Source: Hormoscilla sp. GUM202 (GTDB lineage Bacteria; Cyanobacteriota; Cyanobacteriia; Cyanobacteriales; Desertifilaceae). From it: a stretch of 64,000 bases of DNA. The translations under genes were made by a program, and so were the position numbers. The DNA lies in assembly GCA_005518205.2 (NCBI GenBank), contig RFFC02000015.1:99213-163212 (forward strand), read 5' to 3'. The notes beneath the pieces were generated by a model. It was not told the DNA's origin. It saw nothing but the letters and a program-made list of their open reading frames with translations, and searched no databases. Shown here in pieces: positions 58,725 to 64,000 of the stretch. Each line of letters begins with the position of its first letter. The first letter of the stretch is position 1.

Positions 58725-60881
58725 TTATAGAGGACATTGGGGATGAATGGCCCCTTTTGAACAAATATAGCTGAGTTGATTCGCATCTAAATTTTTGGCA
58801 TTGGTGAAGTCCACCCCACTCAAAAGAGCTGCTGTCGAACCAGCAGGTGCTTTTTTCAGGAATTCCCTCTCCTGAGAAATCTCTTCTACCGGGTCCGCAA
58901 AAATTGCTCCCTTAAAATCAACTTCCGTCAGGGTTGCGCCCCGGAAATCCACAAGTGTGAGGTCCGCATTCCGCAGACTCACATTCTGTAGCACCGCATT
59001 GCTCATGTTAGCGCCAGTCAGCATAGCGCCGTTCAGGTCAGCATTTTCCAGTTTCGTATTACTCAAGTCTGCCCCAGATAGGTCTGCTCCTTGCCATTCC
59101 GTTTTGCTCAAGTCGGCAAATTTGAACTTAGCTGCCACCGCCTTGACTTGTACCATCCTCGCGCCGCTTAAATTCGCCCATTCTAGGTTGGCCTCGTCTA
59201 GATCTGCCCCAGTGAGTTTGGCATTTTCTAAGACTGCTTTTTCTAAAGATGCTCCTATTAATTGGGCACTGCTGAGGTTAGCCCCGTTCAGGCGCGCGCC
59301 CTTGAGGTTAGCTTGGTTGAGCTTGGCGCGGATCAGGTTGGTACGAATGATGTCTAGGTTCTGCAGGACGGCGCCGCTCAAGTTAGAGTCTTGCAGGTTG
59401 GCACCGCTGAGGTCCGCTATCCTATCATCGAAGGTGCCTAGGCGATCGTCTGCACCCGCTCCATAAAAGCGACTGTTTTTGAAACTGGCATTGGAGAGGA
59501 TCGCTCCTCGAAAGTTAATTCCCGATAGATCTGTTTGGTCCAGCATCAGGGTGAAGGGCATCGGATCGCTGGTTTTACCTAGGTGAGTCCGACTCAGATC
59601 GGCATCGTGAGTTTGACTGCTGTAAATATTGAGGATTTTCGCGATCGCCTGTTTAGTGGCCCGCAGTCGGAGTTGGAGGATTTTTTGCTGTTGCCTGTTG
59701 CTACCGGGTTTAATAGCAGCAATATCATTTAAGAGAGCTTGATTAGCGCGTTGGAGGTAGGGGAGGGCCACAGGTCCGCTACTGAATAATGCTTGTTGAA
59801 CGGCGTCGATGTTTTTCAGGGAATTTTCTTGCAGCAGCAGATCGACTAAAAATTGCAGGGCCCGGGGGTCGTCGATGGTGCCGAGTGCGATAATTGCTTC
59901 CCGTCGCTCCGAGAAAGCTTGTGGCGAATCTGGATTTAACTTATCAACCAGTTGCAGATAGACTTGGTCGTTTCGGCGGCGAAACTCTCGGAGACTTTCT
60001 TGACTTTGGATATAGATCTGAGTCCCGACGAAGGTTCCCAATACTGCTGTTATGCCTGCGACGGAGACCATTAGCAAGGTCATCCCCGGGTGTTGGCGCA
60101 TCCAGTTCCATAGACTCCGCCTCCTACTGATGGACTCTGGTGTCAGGACGATCGCCTCTGTCGTACTATCATCATCAGGAGCGATCGCAACCTGTTCGGA
60201 AACCACGTAAGTATCAGCTAGGCGATCGTGCATAGCCCGTCCGTGACGGTTTAAGGGACCGCTGAGGGCTTCTACCAGCAGGAAAACTCCGACCACCCCT
60301 GCTAATATTTCCAGGTTAGGAAAAGCTCCACTGTAGCGCCAAATTACATAGGCCGTGCCTACTGGCAAACCCCAGCGTCCGATCGCTTCCCGGACAAATG
60401 CTCTAACTATACCTGGATGTTCGCCGCTAGCAGCGATGACCCGGACGCCGAACCAGCGCTTGGGGGATGTTTGACCAGTGGCGCTGAGTAAGAATAGTTG
60501 CCAACTAGCCAGGAGTATGGGCGTGGCCAGAGCTGCGGACCAAAATAAGTTAGTGAGGGGGGATACTTGGCGCTCCCGAGAGGTGACTGGCTGTGCTAGA
60601 GTTTGGGCGATCGCCTCGGAGGTTGAGACCAGGACAGGGTTAAGGGGGACTTGTTCTGAGGAGAAGTTAACCCTAGTATACTCCCCGAGTTGGAAAGGAA
60701 CGACACCGGTAGCTGCGAGCAGGGAGACTTCCACCACCCAAGCACCGAGTCGTCTGATGGCAAGTGGCGGTTTCGGGATGCGCAGGAGCCGTTTATCTGA
60801 TTTTTTTCTGCCAGTCGTCACGGTGGGGCTTGCCATAGGTCTGTCTATATTTTTCTCTTGGTAGCTAGGGCGTGTCATCAA
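58725..60881 (-). CDS. RDD-domain membrane protein with pentapeptide repeats
   Basis: The N-terminal part holds RDD-type membrane helices (RLGAWVVEVSLLAATGVVPF, ILLASWQLFLLSATGQTSPKRWFGVRV, then IGRWGLPVGTAYVIWR). Another helix (about 270-292) and a HEAT-like segment (DPRALQFLVDLLLQENSLKNIDAVQQAL) follow. About 30 pentapeptide repeats of A(D/N)LXX type end the protein (about 455-700: LSGANLQDSNLSGAVLQNL...). The frame can start at 60881, but the first codons then come from the IS5 terminus; ATG 60836 (MASPTVTTGRKK) is a good alternative. Function unknown. Confidence 0.8.
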   Translation of the reverse strand: MMTRPSYQEKNIDRPMASPTVTTGRKKSDKRLLRIPKPPLAIRRLGAWVVEVSLLAATGVVPFQLGEYTRVNFSSEQVPLNPVLVSTSEAIAQTLAQPVTSRERQVSPLTNLFWSAALATPILLASWQLFLLSATGQTSPKRWFGVRVIAASGEHPGIVRAFVREAIGRWGLPVGTAYVIWRYSGAFPNLEILAGVVGVFLLVEALSGPLNRHGRAMHDRLADTYVVSEQVAIAPDDDSTTEAIVLTPESISRRRSLWNWMRQHPGMTLLMVSVAGITAVLGTFVGTQIYIQSQESLREFRRRNDQVYLQLVDKLNPDSPQAFSERREAIIALGTIDDPRALQFLVDLLLQENSLKNIDAVQQALFSSGPVALPYLQRANQALLNDIAAIKPGSNRQQQKILQLRLRATKQAIAKILNIYSSQTHDADLSRTHLGKTSDPMPFTLMLDQTDLSGINFRGAILSNASFKNSRFYGAGADDRLGTFDDRIADLSGANLQDSNLSGAVLQNLDIIRTNLIRAKLNQANLKGARLNGANLSSAQLIGASLEKAVLENAKLTGADLDEANLEWANLSGARMVQVKAVAAKFKFADLSKTEWQGADLSGADLSNTKLENADLNGAMLTGANMSNAVLQNVSLRNADLTLVDFRGATLTEVDFKGAIFADPVEEISQEREFLKKAPAGSTAALLSGVDFTNAKNLDANQLSYICSKGAIHPQCPL

Positions 60882-61740
60882 TCAAATTGTTTGACAGAAA
60901 TAGCTTGATAAGGTAAGGGGTGTTTATCTAGCAATCACAAAAGGTGAGCATGATTATGAAACGCTATGGCTTGCGAGACGACCAATGGAAACGGATCGAG
61001 CACCTCTTACCTGGTAAAAAAGGCGACCCTGGTGCTACTGCCAAAGACAATCGATTATTCGTTGAAGCCGTTTTATATCGCTATCGCGCCGGAATTCCCT
61101 GGCGAGATTTACGCCTTGCGTTTTGGCGATTTTCGTGTCATTCATACCCGCCATACCCGTTGGTCGGAAAAAGGAGTTTGGAAGCAGGTTTTTGATGTTT
61201 TAGCCAAAGACGCTGACAACGAATACGCCGCCATTGATGCAACCATTGTGCGTGCCCATCAACACAGTGCTGGTGCGAAAAAAAACACCCGACTCGATAC
61301 GTGCGAAACTCAAGCCATAGGCCGTAGCAAAGGGGGACTATCAACAAAGATTCATGCTACTTGCGATGCCTTGGGGAATCCTACAGGATTTTATCTGACC
61401 CCTGGCCAAGCCCACGATTTACAAGGCGCTGACGTCCTGTTGGATGCCATTGATGAGATTGGCGCGCTGCTTGCTGATAAAGCCTATGATGCAGAACAAC
61501 GTGTGCTGGAGCGGCTGAAAGAGGCGAATTGCGAGGCGGTCATTCCTCCCAAAAGCAACCGTAAAGAACACAGAGAATACGATAAAGACATGTACAAGTG
61601 GCGGCATCTCCGATAAAATCTTTTCCAAAAACTCAAGCAATATCGGGCTATTGCGACACGCTACGATAAAACGGCTAGCAATTTTTGAGGTGCCATCTAC
61701 CTTGCTGCTGCCGTCATCTGGCTTAATTGATGACACGCCC
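60868..61740 (+). mobile_element. IS5-family element (873 bp), TA duplication
   Basis: Ends are GGGCGTGTCATCAAT at 60868 and the inverted ATTGATGACACGCCC ending at 61740. TA precedes (60866-60867) and follows (61741-61742), as for the IS427-type group. It lies upstream of and partly overlaps the RDD gene start. Confidence 0.85.
60950..61616 (+). CDS. IS5-family transposase in two overlapping frames
   Basis: Frame one (MIMKRYGLRDDQWKRIEHLLPGKKGDPG...YRYRAGIPWRDL, to about 61100) is the N-terminal ORF. Frame two continues (FGDFRVIHTRHTRWSEKGVWKQVFDVLA, AIDATIVRAHQHSAGAKK with the first Asp, GLSTKIHATCDALGNP, LLADKAYDAEQRV with the second Asp) and stops at 61616 after YKWRHLR. Related elements of this group normally fuse the two frames by frameshifting. 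A TAA at 61614-61616 precedes the final catalytic region (KIFSKNSSNIGLL is in another frame), so this copy may be inactive. Confidence 0.75.
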
Positions 61741-61766
61741 TAAAAATTTCCCCTTTGTCAATACCC

Positions 61767-61851
61767 GTTCGTAGTAAGCGCTAAAGCGCTTCGGAAGTTC
61801 GTAGTAAGCGCTAAAGCGCTTCGGAAGTTCGTAGTAAGCGCTTTAGCACTT
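61767..61851. repeat. Tandem 30-bp repeat, 2.8 copies
   Basis: GTTCGTAGTAAGCGCTAAAG(CGCTTCGGAA) occurs at 61767 and 61797 exactly, and partially with changes at 61827. Each contains the palindrome AAGCGCTAAAGCGCTT. It lies between the IS5 element and the small membrane-protein gene. Confidence 0.9.
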
Positions 61852-61859
61852 AAGAGTCT

Positions 61860-62165
61860 TTAATTTGACGATGGATTATCTGCCAAGAAAATCTTGTAGA
61901 CTATGTAAACTAGGACTGCTAGAAAGGCCATACTCACCAGACTGGCCACCAGATGCACGAACATATTCAAGACTGTCAACCCCATGAATAGCCCCGCGCC
62001 AATGACTGCAAACTTGCCGACGCTAGGCAATTCTCGATACCAGCTGACTAATTTCTCAGACATCCTCGAAACCTTGATCTTCAATTCTGGCCAGAGCTGG
62101 GAATTTATTTTGGCTTCCATTTGTCGAAGCTTGCGCTGCAATTCCCGATCGTCTTTATTATTCAT
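61860..62165 (-). CDS. Small two-helix membrane protein
   Basis: The 101-residue protein has a charged N-terminal helix (NNKDDRELQRKLRQMEAKINSQ) and two adjacent membrane helices (SVGKFAVIGAGLFMGLTVLNMFVHL and LVSMAFLAVLVYIVYKIFL). It looks like a conserved small cyanobacterial protein. No named family recognised. Confidence 0.65.
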   Translation of the reverse strand: MNNKDDRELQRKLRQMEAKINSQLWPELKIKVSRMSEKLVSWYRELPSVGKFAVIGAGLFMGLTVLNMFVHLVASLVSMAFLAVLVYIVYKIFLADNPSSN

Positions 62166-62225
62166 GTTTCCCTCACTATAGCTGATTCTACAACTACAAT
62201 TTTAGCTTTGGCGATGCTTCGTGCC

Positions 62226-63425
62226 TTAAGGTATGCTTAAACCCAGGAGCGATCGCGCCCCTCGTTCCCACGGCTCTGCCTGGGAACGCTCAGAGAGTCC
62301 CTTAGTCTGAACCAAAACCCCAAAACCGCCCAATCCCATGGGGTCGATCAACTGGTGGAGGGCATCCCGACGCTGCAATACTCGTTCTATCCCCATGTTA
62401 GCAGTAGAGAGTGCCTGCAGGCGATCGCCCAATCCGAGAGCCATGAGAAATAATCCCTGTTGGGTTTTACCCAGTTTTTCGAGGCCGCATAATTTGCCTT
62501 GGCGCTCCAGGGCCGTAAAATCTACATGAGCCGTGATATCTTGATGTCCTACATTTAGATAAGGATTGTGATGACGCTGATGGCGATAGTAGCATTGTAA
62601 GGTGCCCGAACTCCTCTGGGGGTGATAGTATTTATCTGCCCTGTAACCATAGTCTATCGCCAGCAGATATCCCCGCCTTAAGGAAGATGCTACAGTCTTT
62701 ACCCAGTCTAATGCTGCGAGATTGACTTCGCTGCGATAACCTTCTGGGTAATTATCTCCTGTTAAGTTAATTCCGACTAATGCAAAATATGCTGCTATCT
62801 GAGGGGTGGAAAGTTCGCCGATGACTTCGATAAACCGATCGTCCCGGCCAATGGTAACATAAATTTCTCTGAGCTGTCCATTTTCTCTGATCATCTGATG
62901 GACGGGGAAGGCGTCAAGCAATTCATTACAGAAAAAACAGCCAGTCACCGATAAGGGCGGAATTTCCTCCCAACTGCACCAGCGAACCTTCTCTCCCGGC
63001 CAGTTTTGCAAGCGTTGCTGTTGTGCTGCTTTCAACCCTGGTGCTTTTTCCACTATTATATATTCCAGGGCCCCAAAGCAGTCTGGATATTGTTTTTGAA
63101 GGTATGGTAAGATATCAGCGGCCATTAGTCCTTCCCCGGCACCCATTTCCACTAAGGTAAAAGGAGTTGGTCGTGCTAGGATATCCCACATTTCGGCAAA
63201 TTGGACTGCTAAGAGTTCCCCTAAGTCCGCACCGAGATTTGCGGAAGTAAAAAAGTCTCCCTCCTTGCCGATCTTGACTTGGTTACTGCTATAATAACCT
63301 TGCTGGGGGTGATATAGCACTAAATCCATGTACTCCGCAAATGTAATCCGCTGCTGGGGGGTGGCGGCGATGCGTTGGGCGATCGCCCGACATAGTTCTG
63401 AGTTATTGTGATGTTTGGTTTTCAC
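62226..63425 (-). CDS. MidA/NDUFAF7-type class I SAM methyltransferase (DUF185)
   Basis: The 399-residue protein matches the MidA/DUF185 family: ITFAEYMDLVLYHPQQGYYSS near the start, FTLVEMGAGEGLMAADIL (SAM-binding motif I), ALEYIIVEKAPGLK, FFCNELLDAFPVHQM and GYLLAIDYGYRADKYYHP. In mitochondria NDUFAF7 methylates an arginine of complex I; cyanobacterial relatives may act on NDH-1, which is inference. The last 20 residues (SERSQAEPWERG...) are encoded by the palindrome CGTTCCCACGGCTCTGCCTG, so the natural end near VLVQTKGL was extended by a repeat. Confidence 0.9.
   Translation of the reverse strand: MKTKHHNNSELCRAIAQRIAATPQQRITFAEYMDLVLYHPQQGYYSSNQVKIGKEGDFFTSANLGADLGELLAVQFAEMWDILARPTPFTLVEMGAGEGLMAADILPYLQKQYPDCFGALEYIIVEKAPGLKAAQQQRLQNWPGEKVRWCSWEEIPPLSVTGCFFCNELLDAFPVHQMIRENGQLREIYVTIGRDDRFIEVIGELSTPQIAAYFALVGINLTGDNYPEGYRSEVNLAALDWVKTVASSLRRGYLLAIDYGYRADKYYHPQRSSGTLQCYYRHQRHHNPYLNVGHQDITAHVDFTALERQGKLCGLEKLGKTQQGLFLMALGLGDRLQALSTANMGIERVLQRRDALHQLIDPMGLGGFGVLVQTKGLSERSQAEPWERGARSLLGLSIP
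62262..62288. repeat. Dispersed palindrome inside the 3' end of the methyltransferase gene
   Basis: CGTTCCCACGGCTCTGCCTG followed by GGAACG is a near palindrome, identical to the copy near 55502. Here it is translated. Confidence 0.8.
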
Positions 63426-63525
63426 GTTCGCTATTTCGAGATGGCTTATTAAGTATCACATCGGCAATATTTTTCATGCCAATCTCTGGCATGATTAAGT
63501 TGTTAAAATTAGGTGATAAATTATG

Positions 63526-63714
63526 CTATTTTGGCAAGCTTAACCTCAGCAAATTTATGGCACTTTGAGCAATGAATAGAGAAATGAGTAAGCCGATCGC
63601 ACCATCTATCCAAAAGCATTGGAACAGATAAATTGCGATCGCCGCGACCATGACTCCCACGGAACTGACTAAATCTGCTAACATATGTAGAAAAGCACCC
63701 CTAGCATCACACCC
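63526..63714 (-). pseudogene. Cation diffusion facilitator (CDF/CzcD-like) remnant
   Basis: The minus strand encodes ARGAFLHMLADLVSSVGVMV, then AAIAIYLFQCFWIDGAIGLLISLFIAQ, the HxxxD metal-site helix and following helices of CDF heavy-metal efflux proteins. It stops after about 60 residues. The N-terminal helices and the cytoplasmic domain are missing, so it is a fragment of a deleted gene. The flanking 63426-63525 and 63775-63900 hold nothing recognised. Confidence 0.65.
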
Positions 63715-63922
63715 AACCGAAAACCTTGCTGGCCTGACATTTGCGGCAGACCATACAGGTCGGCGAATTGCAAGAATGCCAAAAATCAGCCATTTACATC
63801 ATCCTTTTTATCGTTTTCATTAAAATAACAGTGCTGAGTTTGGGATCTAATTACCCTCCTGGTTGAAAGTCGAAAATCTCCCAGGAGGGTAACCAATACT
63901 TCTCGGTTAGGGAGCACCCGAG

Positions 63923-64000
63923 CGGATCCATCCCAGTTTTGCTTCTTGGCTGCGGGGATCCGAACGTGCTGTTACCAGCTATACTAGCCCAGAAACCCAG
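63923..64000. repeat. MITE-like unit, inverted partner of 44154-44230 (runs off window)
   Basis: GGATCCATCCCAGTTTTGC...CTAGCCCAGAAACCCAG is the reverse complement of 44154-44230 with a few substitutions (GCATGTTC / GCACGTTC by complement). The unit probably continues past the window. Confidence 0.8.

Noticed and set aside
59000..59470. 169-residue plus-strand ORF
   Set aside because: Shadow of the pentapeptide-repeat region; its regular Leu/Ala/Ser pattern mirrors the repeats.

Overview
The window looks like chromosomal DNA of a filamentous cyanobacterium. The palindrome GCGATCGC (HIP1) is scattered throughout, protein content is typically cyanobacterial (a PedR-size LuxR regulator, a small RRM protein, an FHA-fused class A PBP, AarF/ABC1 kinase, BioB-BioY), and there is a heavy load of IS elements, MITE-like repeats, group II introns and decayed toxin-antitoxin genes. 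I cannot name the species from the sequence. I saw no rRNA, tRNA or CRISPR array.

Layout. 1-1288: end of sppA and an MNT/HEPN toxin-antitoxin pair with a broken toxin. 1363-4335: an ISKra4-type element with a second ISKra4-type element nested in it (9-bp target duplication), plus a related MITE. 4612-5462: ORF-less group II intron. 5500-7101: broken genes (DUF4065, a HIRAN-like protein) and a DUF433 antitoxin. 7153-14203: ordinary genes (TauE/SafE-like, CYTH, Uma2, repeat-bearing alpha/beta hydrolase, fructokinase, PedR-like regulator, hisS). 14261-34223: the most interesting block. It holds a MotA/ZorA-like protein and a MotB/ZorB-like protein, an SNF2 helicase with a partner of unknown function, a membrane-anchored vWA protein, an AarF kinase, a very large tubulin-like protein, a lipoprotein gene that appears to have been inserted, a second ZorA-like protein and a protein with beta-rich ends. 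34471-37917: SSS symporter, Rpn-family nuclease, DUF433/DUF5615 pair. 38205-44230: tandem antitoxin/PIN genes, a restriction-type gene cut by an IS66-type element (8-bp target duplication) and then by a 203-bp tandem repeat. 44253-46645: a GNAT/autoinducer-synthase-like protein fused to a cyclic-nucleotide-binding domain, and a second, reduced group II intron with an HNH remnant. 46693-55429: DUF697 GTPase, DUF937-like EF-hand protein, RRM protein, FHA-PBP1, lspA-bioY-bioB. 55994-64000: frameshifted HsdS, Rpn nuclease, RDD/pentapeptide protein, IS5-family element, small membrane protein, MidA-type methyltransferase, CDF transporter remnant and a terminal repeat.

How the genes may work together. 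The 14-34 kb block resembles a Zorya-type anti-phage or envelope machine: an inner-membrane ion-channel stator (ZorA/ZorB-like) with a long cytoplasmic coiled tail, and an SNF2 helicase. It is combined with parts not in canonical Zorya: a 1078-residue tubulin-family protein with a C-terminal SHOCT-like tail, a vWA/TM protein and a second ZorA paralogue with no ZorB. Function is inferred from family resemblance and proximity only; in-frame stops and small insertions suggest part of it is decaying in this strain.
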